64,000 bases of DNA. Source: Rhodospirillales bacterium. GTDB taxonomy: Bacteria > Pseudomonadota > Alphaproteobacteria > Rhodospirillales > Defluviicoccaceae. Location: assembly GCA_016712375.1 (NCBI GenBank), contig JADJRE010000045.1:18736-82735 (forward strand), given 5' to 3'. Both the position numbers and the translations under genes were made by a program. Shown here in pieces: positions 1 to 8,733 of this stretch (position 1 is its first letter; each line of letters starts with the position of its first letter). A model generated the notes under the pieces. It saw nothing but the letters and a program-made list of their open reading frames with translations. It ran no database searches and was not told the DNA's origin.

Positions 1-1949
1 ATTGGGGATATTGCATCTTCTGGGGCATTCGCGGCGCTCGACTGGCGCGCACTGCCTCGGATTATTTTATCGCCGGCCGCAAGCTGTCGCTTTGGGTGTT
101 CGTCCTCGCCGCGACTGCAACATCCTATTCGGGCTGGACTTTCATGGGCCATCCTGGGCTGGTCTATCGCGACGGATTCCAGTACGCCTATGCGTCGTTC
201 TACACCATCGCCATACCATTTACTGGCGTCATCTTCCTGAAACGGCAGTGGATGCTGGGCAAGCGCTTCGGCTACGTCACTCCGGGCGAGATGCTGGCCG
301 ATTACTTTCAGGGCGATGCCATCCGCATCCTGTCGGTGGTGGTGGCGTTATCCTTCTCAATTCCTTATCTCGGCGTGCAGCTTGGCGCCTCGGGTTATCT
401 GTTCAACGTGCTGACAATCACCCCCGCGTATCCGAATGGTCTGGTCGGCGAAGATTTCGGCATGTGGGTGCTGTCCTTTGTGGTGCTGATCTACGTCGCT
501 TCGGGTGGCTTGCGAGCAGTTGCCTACGTCGACACGATGCAATGCATCCTTTTGTGGCTGGGCATTGTTATCGTCGGCGCTATTGCATTGAACGCCGTCG
601 GCGGCTGGAACGCCCTGAACATGGCGCTGTCAAATCTGGCGCAGAGTGATGTCGGCCGCTGGGGGACAACACAGGGCGTCTCATACAGCGGCGGTGACTA
701 CAACGCCTACTTCGCTGTCCCGGGAGTGATCCAGTGGACCGCCGGGCTGGGCAAAGAAACGCCGGTCGGCGGTATCTGGACCGGCATGATGATCCTTACC
801 TATATGTTCGCGCTGATGGGGATCCAGGCGGCGCCGGCGTTTACCATGTGGGCGTTCTCCAACAGCAATCCGGCGCCCTTCGCGCCGCAGGCGGTGTGGG
901 CGTCGGCAGTATGGATCGGCGGCACGCTGGTCTTCTTCACCGCTTTCCAAGGCATGGCGGCCCAGTTTCTGGGTGCCAATCCGCTGGTCACGCAGGCCGG
1001 CATGGCGGTCAATGCAACGCTCATTCCGGCCGCGGTGGCGCAGAACCCGGACTCCCTCGTGCCCTACTACTTCAATCTGATCGCCGAAAGCATGCCCTGG
1101 CTGGTCGGACTGCTCGCCGTCTGTGCGCTGGCGGCGATGCAATCGACCGGGGCCGCTTACATGTCGACCGCCGGCGGAATTTTGACGCGGGATCTGTACA
1201 AGCGCTATCTCAATCCCAGCGCCACGCACGTCACGCAGAAACTGTTCGGGCGCCTCGGCGTTGCTTTCATTGTCGTCTGCGCGCTGCTGGTCGCGACGTA
1301 CTCACGAGATGCGCTGGTGTTGCTGGGCGGCCTGGCGGTTGCCTTCGGCTTTCAGATGTGGGTGCCGCTGGGCGCAATCTGCTACATCCCATGGATAACC
1401 CGGGCTGGCGCCACCTGGGGCTTGGGCGTGGGACTGGTCGTCGTGGCTTTGACCGATTCGATCGGCCAGACCTTGTTCGGCTCCGTGCTGCCATGGGGCC
1501 GCTGGCCGCTGACCATCCACTCTGCCGGCTGGGGTATCCTGTGCAACGTCGTCGTCTGCGTGCTGGTCTCGGCGCTGACGCAGGAAAGCCGGCAGCATAC
1601 CCACCGGATGAAATTCCACGCCTTTCTGCGTGATCACGCCCGGTTACCGCCGCGGAAGCGGCGGCTTGCACCACTTGCCTGGTTGCTGACCATTTCCTGG
1701 TTCTTCCTGGCGATCGGACCCGGCGTCGTCATTGGAAACTGGTTCTTCGGCGAGCCTTCGGCTGGGCGCGATGCGTGGACGTTCGGCATTCCGTCCATCT
1801 GGGCTTGGCAGATCCTGTTCTGGGTGCTTGGAATTGCGCTGCTTTGGTTCCTTGCTTATCGGATGGAGATGTCAACTGTCCCGGCAAAAGACGTTGAAGC
1901 ATTGGTCGACGACATTGGCGATGCTTCAATGCCGAAACCTACTTTGTGA
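1..1949 (+). CDS. Sodium:solute symporter (SSS) family transporter, 5' end cut by window
   Basis: Inner-membrane secondary transporter of the sodium/solute symporter family, probably for a carboxylate. The reading frame is open from base 3, so the true start lies before the window; the first residues include SDYFIAGRKLS, a typical SSS N-terminal motif, and the GTG at 96 is internal. About 650 residues are visible with roughly 13 hydrophobic segments, followed by a polar cytoplasmic tail (VPAKDVEALVDDIGD). It is longer than ActP-type symporters and different from the ActP-like gene that follows on the same strand, so the locus holds two SSS paralogues. Substrate cannot be read from the sequence; acetate, propionate or another short acid is inferred from the neighbours. 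Family call is confident, specificity is not. Confidence 0.85.
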   Translation, partial: WGYCIFWGIRGARLARTASDYFIAGRKLSLWVFVLAATATSYSGWTFMGHPGLVYRDGFQYAYASFYTIAIPFTGVIFLKRQWMLGKRFGYVTPGEMLADYFQGDAIRILSVVVALSFSIPYLGVQLGASGYLFNVLTITPAYPNGLVGEDFGMWVLSFVVLIYVASGGLRAVAYVDTMQCILLWLGIVIVGAIALNAVGGWNALNMALSNLAQSDVGRWGTTQGVSYSGGDYNAYFAVPGVIQWTAGLGKETPVGGIWTGMMILTYMFALMGIQAAPAFTMWAFSNSNPAPFAPQAVWASAVWIGGTLVFFTAFQGMAAQFLGANPLVTQAGMAVNATLIPAAVAQNPDSLVPYYFNLIAESMPWLVGLLAVCALAAMQSTGAAYMSTAGGILTRDLYKRYLNPSATHVTQKLFGRLGVAFIVVCALLVATYSRDALVLLGGLAVAFGFQMWVPLGAICYIPWITRAGATWGLGVGLVVVALTDSIGQTLFGSVLPWGRWPLTIHSAGWGILCNVVVCVLVSALTQESRQHTHRMKFHAFLRDHARLPPRKRRLAPLAWLLTISWFFLAIGPGVVIGNWFFGEPSAGRDAWTFGIPSIWAWQILFWVLGIALLWFLAYRMEMSTVPAKDVEALVDDIGDASMPKPTL

Positions 1950-2126
1950 TCAATCTTAAGGAACGTTGCTGCACTGACAATAAACTTTGAAAACAACAAC
2001 GAGACGGACCAGGCAAGGCTCGCAAGGATGATTGAGAATAGCCCGTTAGGGCGGTCCCGTGTGATAGCCAAGGGCGGTGGCGCGGGCACTGTGGGTACTA
2101 TCGATCCCTTGATGTTGACTTGGGTG

Positions 2127-2156
2127 TTGATGTGTGTCTAGATCCTCTAGTATACT
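2127..2156 (+). promoter_or_regulatory. Possible sigma70-type promoter before the DUF485/actP genes
   Basis: TTGATG (2127-2132) and TATACT (2151-2156) are separated by 18 bases, a good match to vegetative -35/-10 boxes, about 40 bases upstream of the DUF485 start. The stretch 2100-2175 is AT-richer than its surroundings. Visual match only. Confidence 0.35.
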
Positions 2157-2194
2157 ACATGGTCAATAAGAGGCCGAATTCTGGGAGGGAGTGA

Positions 2195-2506
2195 ATGAAC
2201 GAAATGGAAGCGCGGCTGCATGCTGTAGCCGCCAAACGGTGGCGTGTAGCCATATGGCTCAGCGTCATCATGCTGATCGCCTACTACGGCTTTGTTCTGT
2301 TGGTGGCATTCGACAAACCGCTGCTGAGCACCATTCTCGCGACCAGGACGGTCGCTACCGGCATGGCCGTTCCAGGTCTATCGCTAGGTATCCTGTTGGG
2401 CGCGCTCGTGATCGTTACGGCCTGGGTCCTGACGCTGATCTACACGTTTTGGGCCAATAACAAGTACGATCACGAGATCCACGAACTAGCACATTTACGG
2501 GGATAG
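2195..2506 (+). CDS. DUF485 small inner-membrane protein (YjcH-like)
   Basis: 103-residue protein with two membrane segments (about residues 19-40 and 60-88) and the loop FDKPLLST, as in the DUF485/YjcH family that accompanies acetate symporters. The ATG at 2195 has a GGGAGGGAG ribosome binding site 4-6 bases upstream. It ends 3 bases before the start of the ActP-like gene, so the two are almost certainly cotranscribed and translationally coupled. In the family YjcH precedes ActP and is thought to assist the symporter, although its biochemical role is not established. Nothing in the sequence is unusual. Confidence 0.85.
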   Translation: MNEMEARLHAVAAKRWRVAIWLSVIMLIAYYGFVLLVAFDKPLLSTILATRTVATGMAVPGLSLGILLGALVIVTAWVLTLIYTFWANNKYDHEIHELAHLRG

Positions 2507-2509
2507 ACG

Positions 2510-4262
2510 ATGGGCGCAGGAAGCAATTATACAGCGATTTTGTTCTTCTTCGTCTTCGTCGGCGCCACTTTGGTCATCACCTACTGGGCGGCGCGTCGAA
2601 CCAAGACGACGGAGCACTTCTACGCTGCTGGCCGGTCGATCACCGGCTTCCAGAATGGTCTCGCGCTCGCCGGCGATTACATGAGTGCGGCGAGTTTTCT
2701 CGGCATTGCCGGGCTCGTGGCAATGAACGGATTCTGATGGCCTGATCTATTCGACCGGCTGGCTGGTCGGCTGGCCCATCATCCTGTTCCTGATCGCCGA
2801 ACCGCTGCGTAACCTCGGCAAGTACACCTTCACCGACGTCGTCGCCTATCGGCTGAAGCAGAAGCCGGTGCGAGTTGCCTCGGCAATTGGTACGATGGCC
2901 GTCGTTCTCACCTACCTGATCGCCCAGATGGTTGTTTCTGGGACTTTGATCACACTATTGTTCGGCCTGGACTACACGCTGTCGGTGATCGTCGTCGGTT
3001 GCGTCATGATGATCTACGTGCTGTTCGGCGGCATGATCGCCACCACCTGGGTGCAGATCATCAAGGCTGGCCTGCTGCTCTGCGGTGCAACGGTGATGGC
3101 ACTGATCGTGCTGTCGAAGTTCGGCTTCAACCCGATAAACCTTTTCGCTCAGGCGGCTTCGACCGGCTGCGATCCGGCGGCGCCAGCCGGCTCGCAGCTG
3201 TTCTGTTACGGGCAGAAGGTGTTGGAGCCTGGAACCAAGGTTGTGACGGGGGCCTGGGACGCGGTGTCACTTGGCATGGCGCTGATGTTCGGTACCGCCG
3301 GCCTGCCGCATATCCTAATGCGTTTTTATACCGTGCCGAACGCCAAAGCGGCGCGCGTCTCGGTGATGTGGGCGACGATCTGGATTGGTTTCTTCTACCT
3401 CATCACCTTCATCCTCGGCTTCGGCGCGATGGTGCTGGTCGGTCAGAAGAACATTCTTGCGGTCGGCGGCGGCGGTAACATGGCCGCTCCAATGCTCGCC
3501 CAGGTGATCGCCGGCGACGTCTTCTTCGGCTTCATCTGCGCGGTGGCCTTCGCCACGATCCTCGCGGTGGTGGCCGGTCTGACGCTGGCCGGAGCGGGCG
3601 CTCTCTCCCACGACCTCTGGGTGAACGTCGTCCGCGGCGGGCACGCTCCGCAACATGAGCAGATGGTGGCGGCACGTGTGTCGTCGATCATTCTCGCCAT
3701 TTGCGCCATCCTGCTGGGTATCGTCTTCGAAGGACAGAACGTCGCCTACATGGTCGGTCTGACCTTCTCGATCGCTGCCTCGGCCAACTTCCCGGCGCTG
3801 GTGATGTCGGTGTTCTGGAAACGCTTCACCACCTGGGGAGCGGTCTGCAGCATCCTGTTCGGCACCATCGCTACCCTGCTGCTGATCTATTGCGGCCCGA
3901 CGATCCAGATCGACTTGCTGGGTCCAAAGGCTCCGCCCGCGGGTTCGCCAGCGGACGTCGTCGCCGCATATCAGGCGGCCGTCGCGGCGATCAAGGCTCA
4001 GTGGTTCTACTTCCCTCTGAAGAATCCGTGCCTTTACACGATGACCGGCGCCTTCCTCGTCGGCATCATCGTCTCCCTGCTTGCGCCGGAGCGTTCGGCA
4101 CAGGAGGGTTTTGCGGAGGTCGAGCGGCGGGCGGTTTGGGCGAACCGCGCGGCGTCGCCGCCGAGTAAGGGCGGAACCCTTTCGCCCGATCATTTGCGAT
4201 CGGGCAACGGCCCCGGGCTGGAGGAGCAATCCTCCGGCCCGCTTTGCTTCTTGCCGCTATAA
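2510..4262 (+). CDS. actP: ActP-like cation/acetate symporter, frameshifted
   Basis: SSS-family symporter close to ActP, predicted to import acetate, propionate or similar acids with sodium. The N-terminal 75 residues (MGAGSNYTAILFF to GLVAMNGF) stop at a TGA at 2735-2737. In the +1 frame the expected continuation DGLIYSTGWLVGWPI starts at 2736, so one extra base sits at about 2735. The rest runs to 4262. The last part also looks out of frame: after SLLAPERSAQEGFAEVE the reading frame runs through a transcription terminator, whereas another frame gives LGEPRGVAAE and a stop at 4166-4168, which fits ActP tails better. Two indels in one gene suggest sequence error rather than a dead gene. Family identity is secure. 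Confidence 0.8.
4215..4240 (+). terminator. Rho-independent-like hairpin after actP
   Basis: An 11-bp stem (GGGCTGGAGGA / TCCTCCGGCCC, with one G-U pair) with GCAA tetraloop is followed by GCTTTGCTTCTTG. It lies inside the last codons of the actP frame as read here, supporting a real actP stop near 4168. Confidence 0.6.
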
Positions 4263-4441
4263 CCGGTCGTGCTACGCTGCCGTCGCATCTCCAGCGGGAG
4301 CTGGAAGAATGACCCGGTGGCCCCGTTCAATGGGGGTGAACTCCCGATTTCAATCGCGCGAGGAACTTCGACTTCGGATACTGGGCGATAAAGCGCCACG
4401 GAAGTCCGGGGAGCTAGGTGAGAAGAGAGCGGGGGCCCGGT

Positions 4442-6271
4442 ATGGTCAATCCGGAAGCGAAGACGTTTATCGAAACGGTAGCCCCGTTCAATCAGTTGAA
4501 CCGTGACGAGTTTGGGCGCGCTGTCGACTCCCTGACCCCGGCGCACTACGCGCCGGGGGAGACGATTCAGCCGCGGGTGAGCAGTCCCGCCGCGCTGTTC
4601 GTGGTCGCGGAAGGGGTCGTCGAAGAGGTCGATCAAACAGGGCCGGTAGCCTTGTATGCCGCAGGGGCCAGCTTCGACTCAATGGCCCTGATTAACGGAC
4701 GCAGCGAAAACAGCTTCGTCTCCCGCGACCGCAGTCTCTGCTACCAGATGCCCGTGCGGCTGTTTCAAGCGCTGTGCCGCAGCAACGGGCGGTTCCGTGA
4801 GCACTTCCAGCGCGATCTCGGCCGCCGGCTGGACGCCCTGGTGGCGGTACAGCAGCAACGCGAGGCGGCGTCGTTCCTTCTGGCGCGACTGGGCGAAGGG
4901 CACCTGCATCCGCCGGTCTTCGTTGCCCCGGAGACAACGATCCGCGAAGCCACGCGGCTGATGCAGGCGCGAGAGGTCTCGGCGGTGCTGGTGCGGCGTG
5001 GCGAAGAGACCGGCATCTTCACCGATCGCGACGTGCGCGAACGTTCGCTGTTGATGGGCCTGCCGGAGACGACGTCGATCGGCGATCTCGCCTCGTATGA
5101 CCTGCGGACGATCGACCGCGAAGACTTCCTGTTCAATGCCCTGGTGCTGATGACAGAGAACGCTATTCGGCACGTGGTGGTCACCAAAGGCGGCGAGATC
5201 GAGGGCATTTTCGAGCAGGCCGATCTGCTAGGCTATCTCGCCAACTCGTCGTACGTCATCGCCAGCAAGCTCGACCGGGCACGCACTCGTACCGATCTCG
5301 ACGCCGCCGCCGCCGCCGTCCCGCATTTGGTGCGCTCGCTGTTCGGCCGCGGCGTCAAGCCGCGGTACATTGCCCGCATCGTCACCGATCTGAACCGCAA
5401 GCTGTTCCGCCGGGTATTCGAGCTGGCGACGCCGCCGGCGCTACGCGATGGCGTCTGCCTCATGGTGATGGGAAGTGAGGGGCGTGGCGAGCAGCTGCTG
5501 CGGACCGATCAGGACAATGGCTTGATCTTCCGTACCGAGCCGTCGAACGGCCAGCGCGAGGCGATCGCCGCGCCTTTTACCCGGACGTTGATCGAACTCG
5601 GCTACCCACCGTGCCCAGGCAACGTGATGGTCAGCAATCCGGAATGGTCGCAGACTCTTGTCGAGTACCGCCGGGAGCTTCGCCATTGGCTGGCGCAGCC
5701 GACGGGGGACGCTTTCCTCAAGCTCGCCATTCTCTACGATGCCAGCCCGGTCGCCGGCGACGCGCGCCTGCTCACTGACGTCAAGGCGCTGCTGTTCGAG
5801 CTGCTCGGCCAGGAGGAGGCGTTCGCAGGCCATTTCGCCAAGGCGACGCTTGCTTTTCCGACGCCATTGGGCATCCTCAACCGCTTCGTTCTTGCCGAGA
5901 CTAAAGATGGCGGCAAGGGCATCGACATCAAGAAGGGCGGCCTCTTCCCCATCGTCCACGGCGTGCGCAGTCTGGCGCTGGAGTATCGGGTGACCGATAC
6001 CAACACCATCGGACGAATTCAGGCACTGAGCGGGCGCGGCCCGTTCAGCGAGGATTTCAATGCCGACCTGATCGAGGCCTTTGACTTCATGGGCATGCTG
6101 CGCCTGCGCCAGCAGTTTTCGGCGATCGATCGCGGCGAGATTTACGATAACATGCTGGACGTCGAGCAACTCCGCGGCTTCGAGCGCAATCTGCTGCGCG
6201 ATTCTCTTAAAATCGTCAAACAGTTCAAGGCAGACGTTTCCCACCACTTCCGGCTGAACATGCTGGGATAG
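4442..6271 (+). CDS. cNMP-binding / CBS / DUF294 nucleotidyltransferase-like signalling protein
   Basis: 609-residue cytoplasmic protein with the standard DUF294 layout: an N-terminal cyclic-nucleotide-binding-like beta roll (about 10-130), a CBS-domain pair (about 155-280), a DUF294 nucleotidyltransferase-like core (about 305-450, with LMVMGSEGRGEQLLRTDQDN giving the GS...D.D signature), and the C-terminal DUF294_C helical domain. The ATG at 4442 is preferred over the in-frame GTG at 4418 because the protein then starts like family members (MVNPEAKTFIET). In many alphaproteobacteria this family sits beside acetate symporters, and it does so here, 180 bases after actP. A regulatory role in acetate uptake or metabolism is inferred; no enzymatic activity is known to me for the family. 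Confidence 0.85.
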   Translation: MVNPEAKTFIETVAPFNQLNRDEFGRAVDSLTPAHYAPGETIQPRVSSPAALFVVAEGVVEEVDQTGPVALYAAGASFDSMALINGRSENSFVSRDRSLCYQMPVRLFQALCRSNGRFREHFQRDLGRRLDALVAVQQQREAASFLLARLGEGHLHPPVFVAPETTIREATRLMQAREVSAVLVRRGEETGIFTDRDVRERSLLMGLPETTSIGDLASYDLRTIDREDFLFNALVLMTENAIRHVVVTKGGEIEGIFEQADLLGYLANSSYVIASKLDRARTRTDLDAAAAAVPHLVRSLFGRGVKPRYIARIVTDLNRKLFRRVFELATPPALRDGVCLMVMGSEGRGEQLLRTDQDNGLIFRTEPSNGQREAIAAPFTRTLIELGYPPCPGNVMVSNPEWSQTLVEYRRELRHWLAQPTGDAFLKLAILYDASPVAGDARLLTDVKALLFELLGQEEAFAGHFAKATLAFPTPLGILNRFVLAETKDGGKGIDIKKGGLFPIVHGVRSLALEYRVTDTNTIGRIQALSGRGPFSEDFNADLIEAFDFMGMLRLRQQFSAIDRGEIYDNMLDVEQLRGFERNLLRDSLKIVKQFKADVSHHFRLNMLG

Positions 6272-6449
6272 GGCAGCACCGGCCGCCATGCCCAGCCCGC
6301 GCTGGCAAGGACGGCTGTTTTCCTGCACAATTCAATGCTGCTCGGTGGCTCCAGGGAGACGCGCCGCAGCGCGATCTTTCCTTTGGCCCCGCAGCCATGC
6401 CCTGCAGAGCTTGTGGCGTCTGCAGACGGCGGGAAAAGGAGGAAGTCGC

Positions 6450-6983
6450 ATGCAAGTCGTCAAAGACCTGATGGTTCCGCTTGAGGCGTTCACGCGTGTT
6501 CCCGAGACGGCGTCGCTATACGATGCTCTAAAGGCTCTGGAAAAAGTGATGACCAATCCAGCCGGTGATCCCGCGCGACCAAGGGACCGCGCCGTGCTGG
6601 TGCAAGGGCACGATGGCCAGGTCCTCGGCAAGCTGTCGCTGTGGGATGTGTTGCGAGGATTGGAGCCGCGCTACGAACTGCCGGTCGAGCCGCTCGTGGT
6701 GATCGACGAGTACTTCACCTGGACGCACTCAATGTTCGCCAACCTGGCCGAGAAGGCGCGAGCGATCCCGGCGAAGAACCTGCTGCGGGGCCACGCTCGC
6801 CACGAGACGATCGATGAGAATGCTCCGCTGGATCAAGCGGTGCATCAGTTGGTGCAAGGCAGGCTGCTTTCGCTGCTGGTGATGCGTGGCGATCATATCG
6901 TCGGCGTCCTGCGGCTCAGCGACGTCTTTACCGAGATCAGCGGGATGCTTGATCGAGCGCAAGCAAAAGCCCCTGCGGCGTAA
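6450..6983 (+). CDS. CBS-domain-pair protein
   Basis: 177-residue soluble protein consisting essentially of two CBS motifs: the first around residues 5-60 (VKDLMVPLEAFTRVPE...) and the second around 105-170 (LLRGHARHETIDENAPLDQAVHQLVQGRLLSLLVMRGDHIVGVLRLSDVF). CBS pairs usually bind adenine nucleotides and act as energy sensors. The start at 6450 has GGAGGA 9 bases upstream; an upstream extension to 6288 has no CBS similarity and no ribosome binding site. It follows the DUF294 protein in the same direction and ends the acetate-related group; the next genes are convergent. A role in regulating the symporters or their metabolism is inferred from position only. Confidence 0.8.
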   Translation: MQVVKDLMVPLEAFTRVPETASLYDALKALEKVMTNPAGDPARPRDRAVLVQGHDGQVLGKLSLWDVLRGLEPRYELPVEPLVVIDEYFTWTHSMFANLAEKARAIPAKNLLRGHARHETIDENAPLDQAVHQLVQGRLLSLLVMRGDHIVGVLRLSDVFTEISGMLDRAQAKAPAA

Positions 6984-7108
6984 CGTTGGCGCCGAGCGCC
7001 ACCCGAGGTCGACCGCTCTTCGGGTGCTTTCGGCGCGTTTCCGCCGATAAAGTCGGCAAGGCGGGCGAGGCGTTGCGCCTCCTCATTGGGTCGATCGGCA
7101 GCGTGACT

Positions 7109-8305
7109 TCAGCAGAAGGCCTGGATGCCGGTCTGCGCGCGGCCCAGGATCAGGGCGTGGATGTCGTGGGTGCCTTCGTAGGTGTTGACTGATTCCAGGT
7201 TCAGGACGTGGCGGATGACGTGAAACTCGTCCATGATGCCGTTGGCGCCATGCATGTCGCGGGCGACGCGGGCGATGTCCAGCGCCTTGCCGCATGAGTT
7301 GCGCTTCACCAGCGAGATCAGCTCGGGCGCGCAGCGGCCTGCATCCATTAGCCGGCCGGCGCGCAGCACGGCCTGCAAAGCCACTGCGATTTCCGTCTGC
7401 ATGTCGGCCAGCTTCTTTTGGACGAGCTGATTGGCGGCCAGCGGCCGGCCAAATTGGATCCGGTCGAGCGTGTATTGCCTGGCGGCATGCCAGCAGAACT
7501 CGGCGGCGCCCAGTACACCCCAGGAGATGCCGTAGCGCGCTTTGTTCAGGCAGCCGAAGGGCCCCTTTAATCCAGAGACCTCCGGAAAGATGTTCGTGTC
7601 GGGCACGAACACCCAGTCCATGACGATCTCGCCGGTCAACGAGGCGCGAAGCGAAAACTTGCCTTCCGTCTTCGGCGTGCTCAGCCCCTGCATGCCGCGC
7701 TCCAGCAGGAAGCCGCGGATGCGCTGATCGAGCTTCGCCCACACGATAAAGACGTCGGCGGCTGGCGAGTTGGTGATCCACATCTTGTTGCCGATGAGCC
7801 GGAAGCCGCCGTCCACTCTCTCCGCCCGCGTGCGCATCGACCCGGGATCGGAGCCGTGGTCCGGCTCGGTCAGGCCGAAGCAGCCGACCTTCTCGCCGCG
7901 TGCCAGCGGCGGCAGCCAGCGGCGGCGTTGCTCTTCCGTGCCGTACGCCCAGATCGGATACATCACGAGCGAACTCTGCACGCTCATCGTCGAGCGGTAG
8001 CCGGAATCCACCCGTTCGATCTCCCGCGCGACAAGACCGTAGGCGACATGGCCGAGCCCGGCGCCGCCGTATTCCTCGGGGATGGTGCAGCCAAGGAGCC
8101 CGAGTTCGCCCATTTCGGCGAAGACCGCCGGATCAAACGTCTCGTGCCGATGCGCTTCGGTGACGCGCGGCAGCAGTTTGTCCTGGGCGTAGGCGCGCGC
8201 CGCATCGCGCACCAGATGCTCCTCCTCAGTCAGTTGATCGTCGAGGAAGAACGGATCGTCCCACTGGAACGTCGCGGTGCCGGAACCTCCGGTATCGTCC
8301 TTCAT
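7109..8305 (-). CDS. gcdH: Glutaryl-CoA dehydrogenase (acyl-CoA dehydrogenase family)
   Basis: 398-residue FAD enzyme that oxidises and decarboxylates glutaryl-CoA to crotonyl-CoA in lysine, tryptophan and aromatic degradation. It contains the acyl-CoA dehydrogenase N-terminal, middle (FGLTEPDHGSDPGSM, FAD/substrate-binding) and C-terminal domains. The catalytic base is the Glu of NTYEGTHDIHALILG near residue 377, the position used by GcdH. The ATG at 8305 has GAGGAGAAG upstream and overlaps the stop of the DUF1850 gene by four bases (ATGA), so it is the last gene of the TRAP-transporter operon. That coupling suggests that the imported compound is degraded through glutaryl-CoA. A related acyl-CoA dehydrogenase is less likely, since the C-terminal third reads as classic GcdH. 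Confidence 0.9.
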   Translation of the reverse strand: MKDDTGGSGTATFQWDDPFFLDDQLTEEEHLVRDAARAYAQDKLLPRVTEAHRHETFDPAVFAEMGELGLLGCTIPEEYGGAGLGHVAYGLVAREIERVDSGYRSTMSVQSSLVMYPIWAYGTEEQRRRWLPPLARGEKVGCFGLTEPDHGSDPGSMRTRAERVDGGFRLIGNKMWITNSPAADVFIVWAKLDQRIRGFLLERGMQGLSTPKTEGKFSLRASLTGEIVMDWVFVPDTNIFPEVSGLKGPFGCLNKARYGISWGVLGAAEFCWHAARQYTLDRIQFGRPLAANQLVQKKLADMQTEIAVALQAVLRAGRLMDAGRCAPELISLVKRNSCGKALDIARVARDMHGANGIMDEFHVIRHVLNLESVNTYEGTHDIHALILGRAQTGIQAFC

Positions 8306-8718
8306 CGCTTCTTCTCCTCGTTGCCGCCGACGGCGGGTGCCGCCGGTTGCCGGCACGGCGCGACCTCTACCGGTTCGCCGACCGCTTCCCGCAGCAACGC
8401 CGCCAGCGGCCGGCAGGTACCGTCCCAGCATAGCCGATAATCACCGCCGTACGCGGAATTGGCGAGGCGCAGCCGGAAAAGCGGCTCAACAGACGGCCGC
8501 CAGCGCCAAACGCCCCCTTCCAGTTGCGCCCCGTCTGCCGGTTGCATGCCGGCGCCGCTGCCTGCGACCGAGGCCTCGACCAGCGCCAGCCGGCCATCTT
8601 CAACCCGCCATTCTTCGCGCCACTCCGTCTTCTCCACCGAGTGCGTCCAGGCCAGCGTGAACGCTTCGGTGGGTAGCGCCGCCGCCACGGCGCCGGCCAG
8701 CAGCAGGCAAACCGTCAC
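8302..8718 (-). CDS. DUF1850 protein of the TRAP-TAXI locus
   Basis: 138-residue protein with an N-terminal hydrophobic export signal (VCLLLAGAVAAALP) and the DUF1850 core, including FTLAWTHSVEKTEWREEW and the C-terminal FRLRLANSAYGGDYRLCWDGTC. DUF1850 genes commonly sit between or beside TAXI-type TRAP transporter subunits; their role is not established and may be an accessory periplasmic one. A GTG start at 8718 with GGAGG upstream is chosen. It begins 15 bases after the permease stop and its own stop overlaps the gcdH start, so it is an internal operon gene. Confidence 0.75.
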   Translation of the reverse strand: MTVCLLLAGAVAAALPTEAFTLAWTHSVEKTEWREEWRVEDGRLALVEASVAGSGAGMQPADGAQLEGGVWRWRPSVEPLFRLRLANSAYGGDYRLCWDGTCRPLAALLREAVGEPVEVAPCRQPAAPAVGGNEEKKR

Positions 8719-8733
8719 GGCCGCCGTCCTCCG

